Of a stretch of DNA of 64,000 nt, positions 34,948-47,921 are shown in pieces. The notes under the pieces were generated by a model, which worked only from the letters and a program-made list of their open reading frames with translations, did no database searches and was not told the origin of the DNA. The DNA comes from Fennellomyces sp. T-0311 (lineage: Eukaryota; Mucoromycota; Mucoromycetes; Mucorales; Lichtheimiaceae). The position numbers and the translations under genes are program-made. Within the stretch, counting starts at the first letter, position 1, and the number at the start of each line of letters is the position of its first letter. The stretch is from positions 806,001 through 870,000 of the forward strand of contig JALLLT010000012.1 of the NCBI GenBank assembly GCA_025266875.1, given 5' to 3'.

Positions 34948-37487
34948 GGTTATTATTAATGAAAAAAGAAAGGAAAAAGTGTGGGGTTGCAGTCAAGTCT
35001 GAGGCCGTTTTATAGCGGACGAATTTGTTCTTTTCACATTTGTCGCCTGTGTAACCTCTCCGCTTTTCACATGGGCAACCATCACGATTGGTCAGCAGCC
35101 TGATCTCCCCCTCTTTTCCCTGGGTTGCTTGTGCAATGATACCGCCTGCCGCCGCGCACCCTTCTGCCGTCTTGGTGGCTGCAGCTGCGTGCCGGGAAGG
35201 TGTCGATACGCTGGTGCTGTTTTCGAGAAGCATTTTTTGTCACCGGATGAAATGAACACCCGGAACTATTCCTCCGTGCGAACTTTCGGCAGAATACAAA
35301 ATAACTGTTTACGCATCCCAAAAAGGTGACCGAGCCAGCCACTCCGACATGCATTTTTCACCTGTCAGCGCCTTTGCTGCCGTCCGTTCTCCAACCCCTA
35401 CGTCAGTTTTCCGTCGTGATCATTGGCGGGGTTCATCACTTGCCCATTGTTTTCCTGAAAGCGTCCCTATCTATGCGCCGTCTTCAGCCAAAGCGGCTCC
35501 CAGGGGCGGCTACCTTTTGTTCGGGCGCCAACTCAGGAGACCAGCTGCATTACACGTTTTTTCTTGATCAAAGTATGCACTGTATATTCCGGTTTCAGTG
35601 GCAATGGTAAGAAACACAGTGCCATTGGATACCGTGATACGAATAGAATCATGTCAGTCGACTCTGGATTTCAACACAACGCCACGCATTTTTCGATCTT
35701 GGACAATTGACACTGCTGTGATACGTTTCTTCGCAGATTCAGTCCATACCAAATCGTACAACGAAGCACTTGTTTTACTCACATGCGTACTGCAAACGTT
35801 CTTTAGTCTTGTCTGGAAGAGACGGCTCGAATCCGACCGAAACTGCAAAAACCTTCACGTCGCAAGTTCAGCTATGCTGGATACTCGGCGATTTGAGTAT
35901 AAATACGGCAATTGGAAAATGCATGTCATCCGTGATTCCATTGTTTGTGTCACTTTGTATTTGTTGAGAGCATTGAAATGTCTGAACTTTGACCATTCTG
36001 CACTTTTCTTCGCCATTGTTGGAGCATACACTAAAGCTTATGTACCGAAGCACATGGGAAATCACCCGGATAACCAGATACCCATACTATTCTGCTTATT
36101 GCTATAAAGGTTTTGCGCCCTGCAAATATTTTGACACACTTTTTCCGATAATTTAGCCGACGCAAAAAGGTGGGGTGGGTAGCATCGTCGCACACAAGGA
36201 CCAAAATCTCTCAAGTGCATGAATCTGTGGGGCTTTGAGAATATTCATATAATAGCTGGTCTTGAGCCGAGCCATCTATACTTGTTGCATGCGTTTGTAT
36301 ATAAACCGCAACGGATGCTAATAGACAAAGATGACTGCAATTCGTCTTCCTGGTGGTGTGTGGTGAAGTAGTTTTGACCGCCCAAGGTGCTATATGTGTA
36401 TGTTTGTTATCTGTTCTGTCTTGTTACTAATATATATACATTTCTATCAGAGCCTGTGAATTTAACCACTCGCTTGCAACGCCAGGAAACCGAACTCTTA
36501 GTTGTTCAATTGTAATGCCCGTAAAAGGAAGCCTTTCCCAAAACGCGCTTCTTGTACGTGCGTGCGCAATTCTCAATTATATACACGTAAGTCGGTTCCC
36601 AGAAGCGTAATAATAGAATACGAGACTTTACTGCCATTGCATTAATATATATTAACGTTATCTATTAAGAAATAACATGTTTAATGGTTAGGCTGAAAAT
36701 TACTTGGTCGTGTTGATCTTCAGGCATATATACATCCCAGTCATAAGTTGTGTGTGATCGTATCAACTCCCACATTTGGTATATAGTGCATGATAAAATT
36801 TCCAGTTTCTTCAATGCCGATGAGGCTGCCGAGCGAAATACTATTAAGCTTCGATTCTTGCGCAGCAGCTGCTGTGATCTATCCTTGCCAACCTGAACAG
36901 GCGTATAGCGAGTTAAGCGACCTACTAGGGTGCATTCGCAGCTTTATAGCAAAAATCAACTGTATGTACGTATGTTATATACTTATGTCAAGATCCTAAA
37001 GCTGATAATATCAGAACCCAGGTGTGATATTGATCCCACTTGGCTTACTTGTTCAGCATACAATAGATTCCTAAGCCAATCTTAAATGGTCGCTACTACA
37101 TCTCCTTAATAAAATACACTACGCAATACCCCCAAAAACGACGCTTCTCGTTAAGCTAGTAACGTGTTTCTACGATATATCTACTACATAAAGGAAGTTT
37201 TCGACACAGCTTGCTGCTCAGGGCAAAGCATAGATGAAAACGGGAAGCCTGTATCCGACCTGTACGCCGCCGTGAATAACTACATAAAAGCAAAAGATAT
37301 AGATGGGATTGACGAATAACAACGCATTTACTGCGTTGCGTTGTGGTTACTTTGGTTCAAGGAGCATGTGAGCATAGTTTCTCTTGCAAGTAACGTAAAT
37401 GTTTAGTCAGGGCGTGATTTATTGGAGCAAAGCTGCAGCAAAAGTGGGAAGCGGTACGGGAGGAGAGGTATTCAAAACAAAAGCTGT
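34948..37487. other. Intergenic, 2.5 kb, with unassigned coding-like stretches
   Basis: Holds the FOX2 promoter. Plus-strand stretches at 35326-35600 and 35598-36107 stay open but show no domain, splice pattern or homology I can recognise. At 36790-36965 and 37155-37319 there are two coding-like pieces listed separately. A short GC-richer zone (35050-35560) gives way to AT-rich DNA after 36100. Confidence 0.3.
36790..37319 (+). CDS. Possible small two-exon gene, unrecognised
   Basis: 36790-36965 encodes MIKFPVSSMPMRLPSEIL and on to SFIAKIN, ending at a good donor GTATGTACG. 37155-37319 is a 54-codon open stretch with natural composition (SIDENGKPVSDLYAAVNNYI), ending KAKDIDGIDE-stop. The two may be first and last exons of one gene, but the frame join and any middle exon were not established, and no family is recognised. 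It may also be a remnant. Confidence 0.25.
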
Positions 37488-40400
37488 TTAGGCAACTGGA
37501 TTTATGGGATACGCGTCGACTGTGGGGGGTGAGCGATGGTTGTTCACCTGCAATCTAACATTCAAGGTCGAAAAGACCGAAAACTTTTGAGTGCAATGTT
37601 GTTTATGAATGAGGGAGGGTATCAGTTCGCGAGGAGGAGCACAAAGAGGCTTGCTCTTTATACTTGGCGTGGCATCGTGGTCGTTGTTGGCTCGTTTCTT
37701 CCGAGATGTTCGGTGGCTGCGTCGAATATGGGTTTCCAAATCTACCGTCACACCACGCTTCCAATACCACACGACCGTATTCTCATCCGACAGGTACTCT
37801 GATCGGTCCAGAGGCATGTCTTCTACAAACAGTCGGTTCTTGAGGCCATACGTGGGCTGGTATATCTCGATAAAGTCGGGTTCGACGACAATCACGGTCG
37901 CCGAGACGACCCATGGATCGGAGGAAGTGGACAGGTAGCGACATAGATAAAGATGAGAACTCTGCTCTTCGGCGCGCGAGGCAAGTTCTTTGCGGTAGTT
38001 GCAGTGATGAGTAATGCTTTGTATAGATTTTTTGCTGTAGCCGCTGGACTTCCTTGACTTTAATGCGTGGTCGAGTTGACGGTGGACGATAATGTCGGCG
38101 TATCGACGGATGGGAGAGGTGAAGTGGGTATAGACGGGCTCATTCAATGCGTAGTGCTTCCGTCGCTCACTGTCCAGTGTGCCGGCGCAAAAGTATTTAG
38201 CTCGTTGCATGGGTCGAATGGCCAGCGTCAACAAGGCCTGTTTGACAGGACCATCGGGTATTGCTTGGAATGATCTTTGTAATGTGCCAGCGCTCTCTGG
38301 ATCTATGTGGAACCCGAGCTTTTCTGCCATTGAAACAAATTGGTCCATTCGCCGGATGATGGGCCCTCGGTGTCGTCTTAGCAACGATTCGGCGGGGAAC
38401 GACTCGCTGATCTTTTTAGCGGTACTTGTGTTGGCTTCCAACATGAATTCTTCAACAAGTTTGTGAGCGTCAAGTACTGCGTATGGCCCGACTTTTACGG
38501 GATCTCCGTCGCTGTTCAGTTGGAATGATAGTCTCAGCGATTCAAGTGCCAAGGCACCTTGCAAGAAACGCCGTCGTCGTCTGTGGCGTGCCAGTGCCAT
38601 CAGGTTCTTGATGCATTCTTCAATTTCTGATGCCCTCGGGATAGTTGGGTCGAGATGGCCGCCGTCAATGACTTTTTGTGCGTCCTCGTACGCCAGCTTT
38701 GCAGATGATCTTTATATATAAAAGAAGTAGGATCAGTATCAACCCTTTCAATTCATTCGCTTGCTTTTTTTACCGAATGACCGACTTTGCGAACGACGTC
38801 TCTAGGACCCGTGCCTCGGTATCCATTCGCCAAATCACCGAAAATGTCAGTCGATCCTCACCGGGATTCAGACTGCAAAGGTCCTGGCACAGCACTTCGG
38901 GGAGCATGGGCAACACTCTATCAATCAAGTAAGTGCTAGTGCCTCGGTCCTTGGCCTCGGTGTCGAGTGGCGTGTTGGGTCGTACAAAATGCGACACGTC
39001 TGCAATGTGCACGCCCACTTCGAAACCATTTGCCAGTGGAGTGATGTGCAATGCGTCGTCCAGGTCTTATGCTGCATGAGTGTGTGGGGTTACATTATGG
39101 CAGGCGTCAATGTTTACCTTTTGCAGTACTCGGATCGATGGTGAAAGTGAGCGTGTCACGCTTGTCCAAGCGCTTTGAGAGCTCGGCTTGGGGGATGATG
39201 TAAGGCAAGGGCGGGAGTGCAGCAAGCGCAGCTGGACTAAACTCCTCGGTGGCGATACCGCACTCGGCCAATATGGCCTTGGTCTCGACATTCACGTCAC
39301 CCACTTGGCCCAGGACCCGCAGGATTTTGCCAGCAGGTCGGGTCTTGTTGGCTAGCCATGAAATTGTTTTGGCAACCACAAGCAAATTCTTGTACTTTTC
39401 CTCATTCTCATACACATCGGCCGGGGCATTGGCGTGCGGGATATAGAACAGCGGCGCCCGTCGGTCCAATGGCTGGAACCAAAACCGAGCGTCCTCGTTG
39501 GAATTGTCGTTCTGGTTTTCGTCGGTGGTCGGGCGATCCACGTGCAAGTAGCTAGCTGTCAAGTTACTAAACAATAATCAAACCATCGGGAGCAGATCGC
39601 TTACCCGACAAACACTCGATCCTTTTGCTTCTGAACGATTCCGACCACTTTGCCGGCATATTTGGGCTTGGCCTCAAAGTCTTCGTCTTCTCCCTCATCA
39701 TTCTCCAGCTCCTCCACCTCGTTGGATCCGTTCGAGTCTCCATTGTTGAATTTGGACGCATAGCGCCGTCGAGCCTCCTTGCGCTCGTTCCAGACCGGCT
39801 CGAGCTCGATAAATTCCACTGCAACGATATCTCCATCGAATGCTCGATTGCGACGGAGATCGCTTCCAATGTAAATGTCCTCGTCCATTTCGTTGACGGA
39901 GACATATGCGTCGTAACGATTGCTTCGATTCACGCGCAGCACGCCGATTTTGACATAGCCGTTGGTGACCTGCGTATCGATCTCTTGTTGCGAGCGATAC
40001 TCGGGATAGCTGAATCCATCGAACGTGTAATCGAGCCAGCGCTTGCTGCCTCTGCCGTTGGTGTACTGTTGATAATGGTCGGGGGACATTTTGCCAAGGA
40101 ACTGCGGGTACATGAACGGCGAGCTGGTGTCGGTCAACACTTGAACGGGTTGATTGTACTCGTAGGACGATCGCTGCTGTTGACGAGGAGCACCGCGACG
40201 CAAGTTGGGCCCGGGGGTGATGGTAGTGAAATGGCTGGTGTTGTTCAACGGCACAATCTGGCAAATAATATCCTCGAAAGAAAGGTTGCGAGGCTCCTTT
40301 TTATTGTTGCTGTAGGAGTAGACCAGTTTCATGGGAGCATCATCATCATCATGCGTCGTTTCCGTTGGTTCTGGCATTGCTTGTTCTTCAGACAGCTTTG

Positions 40401-40997
40401 ATGGTTCAAATGGCTCTTCCGGTGGCTCAGGAGTCCATCCTGATCGTGGAGGAATGTCGGGTAGTTCATGCTGATCTTCTTGATCGTCCTCGTCCCAGTC
40501 GTCGTTCCATATGCTGCTCTGTGGTTTCTGCTGCTCCACCGGATCATTGTTGCTGGCTTGATCCGTGGCAACATTTTCTTCTTCCACGTTGCGGTGGATG
40601 GGTGCGGCGGCCGGTGGCGGCGATAGGCGCTGGGGACTCGTCCAAGAATGAGTGGTGGGTGAACCCACTGGTGTTTTCGACGTTGGCTCCTCTGGTGCCC
40701 GCCAGGACCTCCATCGTTCATTGGCTGATTCTTGATTTTGTTCGCTTCGCAAATAAGGCGAGCGACCTCGGGGCGAAACGCTTCGGCTTGTTGAGGCATT
40801 GCTCCAGGTCGAAGGAGCAGGCGAATTGATATAGGTCCGTGACGATGGTCGCGGTGAATGTCGATAGTTGTAGGTTTTGGCACTACGCGATTCATCCCGC
40901 GAACGCGACCCTTGCTGCTGGATTCTTTGTCAGCCAAAAGGACCCGAAAAAGTAAACATTGAGCACAACAAAAGCTTACATTATGGAGGTCTGACAT
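37488..40997 (-). CDS. SSD1: RNB-domain exoribonuclease, SSD1/DIS3L2-like
   Basis: Five exons (40997-40980, 40917-39605, 39566-39118, 39065-38774, 38709-37488) join in frame to 1,097 residues. The first 200 or so residues are disordered and Ser/Arg-rich, as in fungal Ssd1. Two cold-shock-like OB domains follow (YVSVNEMDEDIYIGSDLRRN region, about residues 300-470). The RNB domain begins near FTIDPSTAKDLDDALHITP (about residues 580-600) and includes HIADVSHFV, FTSPIRRYADIIVHRQL and a C-terminal S1-like end. Yeast Ssd1 is a cytoplasmic RNA-binding protein of cell-wall mRNAs that has lost nuclease activity, while DIS3L2 degrades uridylated RNA. All four metal-binding Asp positions are present here. 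The symbol is given for the fungal family; biochemical function is open. Confidence 0.88.
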
Positions 40998-41121
40998 TTT
41001 GAAAGAGAAAGAGAGCGCGTAGTGTGTCTATTTTTTTCAACCCACGGCGCCCCCGCTTTTGTGTGTGTACGAAATCATGCCCGTTTTAAGTATTTTACAT
41101 AAGGAAACCGAAAATTCTAAA

Positions 41122-42725
41122 TTATTGCACCTTGTTCTTTGGCGTGCGCACAGGCTTCTTCAACACAAACTTGTCTACCACAAAGATAGCCAACAGAACA
41201 AAGTGACCGATGAAATACACATTGCTGTACGCCGTCCACATCTTGCTGAACTTGAGCAGATCGAATTGAACCACACAGTAATGCAGCGCAGCACTGCATG
41301 TGCACCATGCCACCACTTTCCAGGCCGCCAGCAGCAGCGCATTCTTGGATGTGTATGTCTGGACGCAAGGATACAGGCGCTTGCGGAGAATGCTTTCGCA
41401 GTAAGTGACGGCAAACTCGCAAAAGAAGGTGGTGAAGTAGTTGATGTGAAGACCGTGCCAGATGGCCAGGAACGCCAATGCACCGAACTGGGAAAAGGTC
41501 TTGTTGTTCAGGAATCTGAGGCGCTTGAAGACGTAGTATTTGGTCCACAGGTTGGTGTTGATGTTGAATGCTGCAATCACATGATCAATCGATGTTGCCA
41601 GTTCAAAGGTGGCTGGCAGTGCGTTGGCCAGGCCACCGAACGAGCGTCGACCTTCGCCGTCCTTTCCTTCGTATGTGATGCCAAAGTATGCGCTAGCACC
41701 TATGTTATTCGCGCGTATTAGTTTTCTTCTTAGAGTCCCTCCTTTTCTTTTGCGTGGAGCCATCCAATACCTTCCGTCAACATCCAGACACCAATGTACT
41801 TGTTGTAAACAAACTTGCCCGACACCAAAAAGATCCATGCGCGACGAAGGAAGCACAATGAGGCGTATTCTTCGGTAAGCAAGTAGGAAGTGGGGTATTG
41901 ACCACCGATGCCTTGCTGGATGGCAAGATAGACAATAGCCAGACCCAAGCAACGGAAGACATAGCGCAACTGATCCTTCTCGGCCTCCTCCTGATCCACG
42001 GCATTATCTTCATGCATGGGTGAAGAAGACAGCCAACGACGGTAGAGCGAGAATGAGAATTGGGGACCGACCAGGAATGCGGAAGGGAAATAGCAGTAAG
42101 CCAACACCTGGGTAAATTCGGGAAGGTGTTCGAGAGGGGTATCGGCGGCAAACGACCAGGGCAGCTTGTTCGGGGGCTTTGCTTGAGCGGTCGGACGCAC
42201 AGAAGTTAAGTGATCTGTGGATTCCTCGGCTTTCTTTGTGGGTTCAGGGCCTTCCACTTTGACAACCGAGGTTTTTCCGTCATAAAAGTCGAAAGCGAAA
42301 CCCATCAATCGCAAGCACAGGATGCATTGGGGCATGGTCCAGGTGACATCATAGTCGTCCGTAGCAGTGTAATAGTAGCCAGCCAACAAATAGATCGCGT
42401 TAAATAACCATGCAGCTGCCGTGCCGTACAGACGATTGCCGATACGATCGCCCAGGAGAAGGAAACCGTAGGTTCCTGCAATGGTAAGGAGCGAATGATA
42501 GATCTCGGCACCGTTGAAGAAAATGGCAAGAGCAAGACCCGAAATCAAAATGAACATGTTGCGTTCGGTGACAGTCGCAGCAGTAACAATGGCGCCTTTG
42601 CCTTTCAAGTACATTTTGTTGTACCATTTCGCAATGGGGTAACCAAGCCCCAGCGTCACCAAGAGTCGAAGTGTTGGCTCTGGGACACCGGTGATCCCGG
42701 CGATTATTGACAGAAACGACACCAT
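41122..42725 (-). CDS. ALE1: MBOAT lysophospholipid acyltransferase
   Basis: Endoplasmic-reticulum enzyme that adds an acyl chain to lysophospholipids (Lands cycle); homologue of yeast Ale1/Lpt1 and human LPCAT3/MBOAT5. Two exons (42725-41771 and 41699-41122) give 510 residues, normal length. Many hydrophobic helices are visible. The MBOAT signature has the catalytic His in AIWHGLHINYFTTF and the upstream Asn-containing NINTNLWTKYYVFKRLRF. Other family landmarks are MGFAFDFYDG and FPSAFLVGPQFSFSLYRRW. The C-terminus is lysine-rich (KKPVRTPKNKVQ), in line with ER retention. The start was set at MVSFLSIIAG; an in-frame Met 20 codons upstream is less likely. It lies just downstream of the RNB gene on the same strand. 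Confidence 0.93.
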
Positions 42726-42934
42726 GGTAACTACGAAAAAAAAAAGGTTACAGGTCCGAGAAGAAATCAACTTTCCATCCGTCAAACTTTCTGGATTTTA
42801 AATACGAATCAATGGGGTTGTGGGCTGCCAGTCCACGAATAAGCTGGCTGGCTGGCCTTTGCCAGGATCAATAGGTGGTGACTATCATCACATGTCAACA
42901 AGAAATGAAATTCGACGTGAGTTTATTCCCTTGT

Positions 42935-45863
42935 TTATGTATCGATGGATGTCAGTTGGTCTAAAGCTGTTCGAACTCTATCTCGTACATCGCGGCTGGG
43001 GTCTTTTTCCATTGCCTGCAGTTTGCGCTCAACACCAAGCGCCCGAAGCCGATTGATTCTCTCTACCAATGCTGCCAGCCATTTATGTAAGCACTTCAAT
43101 TCATGCTACCCCACCCATACACACACACTCACCGTCCTCATCATCATCCGAGTTGATCCATGTCCAGTTGATAATACACCATACTGCTGCCACTCGAATC
43201 TTGGGTGCCTCGTGAGACTGTATTGAAATTTATCAGCTACATGCGCTGCCATCCAATCCTCCTCCCAAACAAAAATACGTTACCAAATGATGAATGATGC
43301 TGTTCACGATATTCGGTCGGCTCATCAACATGGTCCTTGGCTCTTCAGAGCTGCTAGACATGTTTGTTACAATGTACAGTGCAGGCTCCAGTATCTAGAC
43401 CGTGAATTAAGAAAAAAGACACACACATACACGTACACCCTTGCATATAACATACCGAAGTCATGGTCGTACTATCATCGCCTTCAAGGCCCATATTGGA
43501 TGTGACTTGCAACTTGCTTTCCAACACATCCAATAAATCATCCTTTCCAATCCCATCAATCACATCTTCTATATCCTGCACTCGCGTATCAGATAAAAGG
43601 GAACAACCAGGGCCGATTGTAATGCCTTTACCTCTTGTTGTCCACACACTAAATTTCGTACGATTTCTAAGGCTTGTTCTTGAATGGCAGGATTCGGTTC
43701 GTGTAACAATTCGATCAATGCATCATATGTGAGTGACTTCATAACTGCCTTTTTGGCACTTAAATCGGCTTTGTACAGTAAACTGTTCAGTGCCCACACA
43801 CCATTTAGTTGGAGCTTTGAATCATTTGATCGTGAGTATTCGACGAATCGGTCAATCGCACCAGCATCAATCACGCTCTGTAAGCCGCTTTTAGCAAAAA
43901 AAAAAAGTGTTACTGGCATATAGTTTTACCTTCTTCATGGGCGAGAAATCAAGGGTAAGGTTGCACAAGGCACCACATGCTGCAGCTTGAACAACAATCG
44001 ATTCATCATGCAGAAGCTTTATACATATGTATAAGTTCACCGAACTACTCCCAGTGAACGGGGAAAAATACCTTTAGTAGTGGAGTGGCCACTCCAGCAT
44101 CCACCAAACTGGTACGCAAATTGCTAACACTTCGAGAAAGCGACTTTGCACATTGACAAGCAGCTAATCGAACATGCGGGTACTTGCTTTGAAGTGCTGA
44201 TACAACATTTGGTAAGACTTTGGAATTGATGGCCTATTTACGGCGTCTTTCATTAACCACAGCAACAGATAAAGGAAAAGGGCTGTAATTACCTGTGATC
44301 GACACTCTTCCTTTAACAAAGTAGCAGCGGCAATTGCAATCAAAGAGTTCTAACACAGCATCGTTTAGCTTATACGCATTTAAACTTGTAGTCCCCCCTC
44401 CAAAAAAAAAGAAACCTTACCTCTCGAATCTTTTCTCGGCGTTTTGCCACACTTCCAACACCTGGTACACCGATCTTTTCATCGGAATCCTCATCATTTT
44501 CCTTTGTTGATACACTTGCAAGTAATTCGGCCAGTCGAGAGATTGCATCGGCATCAAATGCAGCCTTTTGCATATCCTCGCTGTCCTTGACCAAATCCGC
44601 CAACACCAATGGGGCTCTCTCCTGAACATCACCAGACGGGTCCTTCAACAATTTGACCAAAGCGGGCAACACAACGAGTATAATCTCGTTGAATGGCTCG
44701 ATGAATACACCCGTTCTGTACAAATTCGTCAAGCTATATGAGTGTATGTGCTTTAGTGATGCCTGTCCGCTTTTTTCCTAACCAACTAATAATGTACAAC
44801 TCACCAAGTGGCGGCGATAAGTCGCATATTGGGACACTTGTCACGTACAAAATCGAGCATGGTTGCCGTTGTTAGCTGATTCGAATCAATAGCTAAACCG
44901 TACAGTTAGTACCGTTTAGTATATTTTGGGATGGGATAATTGTTTACGTTTAGCGTGAATCACAATCTCGCCGAGTTCAGAGTTCTCGCGACACAAGGTG
45001 GCCAACGCATCCAGAGCTGCTTCTTGGGCTTTGACATGACCTGAATGTAACAAGTTGACGAGGGGTGGAATGACTCCAGCCGAAGCCAACTGCATCTGTT
45101 GTTCCTGTGTATCGCAGCATTTAGCAATAAGTGCCGCTGAAAATTCCGCAATCATGCCAAACGACAAACTCTCCGACGTCGCGCTAGGTAGACCTTGTTG
45201 ACACAAGTAAGTCGATGTCGCGTCCAACAAGGCAACCAAATCCGCTATATGCTTTTCCTATCACGGTATAAGTTTTTTTTATGTCAGAGAGAAATACTCA
45301 CGTGCCGTATTTACCGTGAAAATATCATCCTTGGGCGTTCGAGGACATGTAAAGACTGACTTTAATGCGCGTGTTGCAGCTTCCAATAACTTGCGTTTTT
45401 CTCGAATCGCGTCAATCACCGGGACATTGCGACGTAGCGACAAGGAATCGAGAAGTGGTGTTATAGCTCCACAAGACACCACCACATTCACATTTTCGTC
45501 TTTGCCTTTTTTTATATATAAAACACATTAGTTATAATGAATGTATTGCGGGTTTTACGTGTATATATATATACCGTAAGCAATGCTGCCGAGAACTGTG
45601 GCTGCTTGAATCTTGAGAAGGTACGACGTAGCATCAGGAAGTGAAAGATATTCAACTAGTCTGACGAAGAAACCGATTAATAAAGGCGGGAAAAGGAAGG
45701 GTTCTTTTGCATACTTTTGCACAACACCGAGTTTAATGTAAAGATCCTTTTTAGTTTTGTTGCCAATCACTGAATTTTTAATAAATCGTAAAGCTTTCAG
45801 CCGTTTGGCATCGTCGTTGGAAGCGAGGTCTTTGATCGATTCTTGATATTTCGAAGTGGTCAT
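42935..45863 (-). CDS. GID5: Armadillo-repeat subunit of the GID/CTLH ubiquitin ligase (ARMC8/VID28)
   Basis: Scaffold subunit homologous to human ARMC8 and yeast Vid28/Gid5, which recruits the substrate receptor to the GID E3 ligase that degrades gluconeogenic enzymes. About ten or more short exons between 45863 (MTTSKYQESIKDL) and 42935 (QLTSIDT-stop). ARM-type repeats are seen throughout: MQLASAGVIPPLVNLLHSGH, VLPALVKLLKDPSGDVQE, LQLNGVWALNSLLYKADLSA, LHEPNPAIQEQALEIVRNL and, near the end, KIRVAAVWCIINWTW; the last is the conserved ARMC8 C-terminal signature. Exon borders were followed in frame in several places but not listed fully. A downstream F-box graveyard begins after its promoter. 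Confidence 0.9.
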
Positions 45864-46763
45864 GGAAGAAAGCCAATGGAGCTAAAATCGCAGTCTTGAG
45901 TCGGGATTAATCTTTGGACTCTTCCATAAACGGAACTAACTTTGTTTGTTGCCCACTTTCATCATTCTGTTAAAAGAGCCATTCTATCACAGAGCACGTG
46001 AAATACTATTCAAGCTTTTTCTTACAGGTACCTGAACTCCTGAGTAACGAAAGTGTGAAAACGCTATCGCGATATATTGGGCTGCCAAGGATGCACATTG
46101 CTACTGCTTGCTTACAAGGGAGAAATAGAATGTCCTTAGTGCTTAATATTTGCTTATAAATTACCACCACGATATTGTGGAAATAGATCCAAAGTTGATA
46201 TTGCTGTTATGAGAGATGCTTATGAGAAACACCATGAGGAGACGAGGTAACCAGGGAAATCGATGCTATGTTACACATGGCCCGTTCCAAAGGGTCCACT
46301 GTGCTGTTAGGTAACCACAGTAAAGTCTTCCGATCATTAGAATCCCCCCCTTCCACTTTCAGAGAAAATTATATGCAAACAATCCAATTATTTCAGTAAT
46401 TGCATACACAGTTTGACCTATATTTAGCACATACTTACTGTAAATAAAGGCGACCCAGACCCGCCTGTTGTAATGGATGGTTCAAGTCGCAGCGCAGACC
46501 CAAATGTATCGCAAGTTCATTGTATCAACTCGGGATATACACAAATCTCTTTCTGCACCTGTTGAGCATCATTGTATTCGCAAAAGGTATGCACAGCACG
46601 TGGAAGCTAACGATCTCTTGCAGTGATAGTAATCAGTGAATTCTTTGGGCTGCCTCTCAATTTACCCAGTAGACTGGTTGTCTCTTTACCTGTGATACAG
46701 AGATCTTGAGGGAGTGGCAGTTATTGCAAGCTGTTGCGATAGGTCGAGCGTCAGTAGCAATAC
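45864..46763. other. Intergenic upstream of ARMC8/GID5
   Basis: 900 bp without a supported gene. It holds the GID5 promoter; I see no distinct elements. Confidence 0.3.
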
Positions 46764-47300
46764 TCAGTCATCCTTCTTCCGCTCCACGCCTTCGAGGCAA
46801 GGAACTCCGATACTGCTTGTGCTCGGTTTGGTAAAGAAGTCGCTGAATGCTGTCGTGGGCAAGCATATTGAATGATAGGGTACTGATACTTTTCGCAATG
46901 TCAAAATGTCAGCAGTCACATTCAACACAGCCGGCGCAATAAACTCTCCATCTAGCTTGACCGTACTCAAGGTTGATAGGCGTCCAAGGGATGCATGCTG
47001 CTCTAGTAAATTCACTCTGTATTTCTACTCCAGCGCTGACTTCGAGCTGTTTTGGGCACTTTGATGTTTTCAATATCGCGAGAATGTTGTTTTTCTCTTC
47101 CTTCTCGTGTATCCAGTGATGGCGAACATATATGAGCTTGGCAGTTTGTTGCGAGTTGCGGGGCACGGGTGCGTGTTTTTTTGTGGGATTTTAAATTTAA
47201 GCAGCGACTTCGTTCCTGAGGAAAACCAGTCCATATTTCTTGCATTACTGCCTTCATTCACGAAACTACGATGTCTTCGCCTTTCAACAATTCTGGTGAA
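46764..47300 (-). pseudogene. C-terminal fragment of an F-box/LRR paralogue
   Basis: Minus-strand pieces in shifted frames match the end of the paralogue at 61748-62107. SLLKFKI and EEKNNILAILKTSK correspond to KYNLKFYF and GEDQDICAALDTS there. LGRLSTLSTVKLDGEFIAP with AVLNVTADILTLRKVSV corresponds to LGLFSTLRTVKIARQFVSA and GILNALGSIITLREVLV. At least one frameshift separates the pieces and no F-box is attached. Confidence 0.55.
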
Positions 47301-47718
47301 GTGGAACGTATTGTTTTTAAAAAAATTGATGGTGTCGCGGCAGTTGGCGCAAAAGAATCACGACGGCATTAAAGATGGAATTATGTCATGAAAGCATGTC
47401 TGGGTGCAATTGTGCGCACAAATGGCTCATGTTCAACAGTGGTGAGACCGAAGTCCACCACTAAAATACCGCAAAGCAACTTACTGCAGGTTGTACATCT
47501 TGTGGCATCGAATTAATACATCAGATATAAAATCCATGTAGAACGACAGTTTCTGTTATTATTATAATATATAAACATAGATACAGACATAGATTTACAT
47601 ATTCAACACGTAGTATATTGATCAGATTCGATGTTGGTAAGTATCATAGCAGAAGTTTCTAAGCATAGTCCCATATAAAATGGTGCGAATTGAATAAATT
47701 CAGGCAATGCTTTTAAAA
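47301..47718. other. AT-rich gap between F-box fragments
   Basis: Mostly AT-rich. The last about 80 bp (47640-47718) on the minus strand may continue the F-box/LRR fragment that lies on the other side of the insertion at 47719-47921. Confidence 0.25.
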
Positions 47719-47921
47719 CCTACAAAAAAATACCCACAAAAAAGAACCCTTTAAGATGAAATCCCCACAAAAAATATCCCATAAAAAACATAGCTCAAGA
47801 TTTTATAATACAAAATATACAAGCGATCGGACCTTATAAAAAAACCCACAAAAAACGGGTGGCAAAGCCCACAAAAAATAGGCAAATCCCCACAAAAAGT
47901 TACCGCACCCGCGGGGCACCC
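47719..47921. repeat. Short insertion built of CCCACAAAAAA motifs
   Basis: About 200 bp carrying some eight copies of CCCACAAAAAA or close variants at irregular spacing, and ending at a GC-rich palindromic patch (CACCCGCGGGGCACC, about 47906-47920). Homology to the F-box/LRR paralogue stops at its right edge and seems to resume at its left edge, so it looks like a small non-autonomous insertion. No clear target-site duplication was found. Confidence 0.4.

Noticed and set aside
35598..36107. 169-codon open frame on the plus strand
   Set aside because: No recognisable motif, and another frame on the other strand is also open in part; probably chance, kept only as a note in the intergenic entry.
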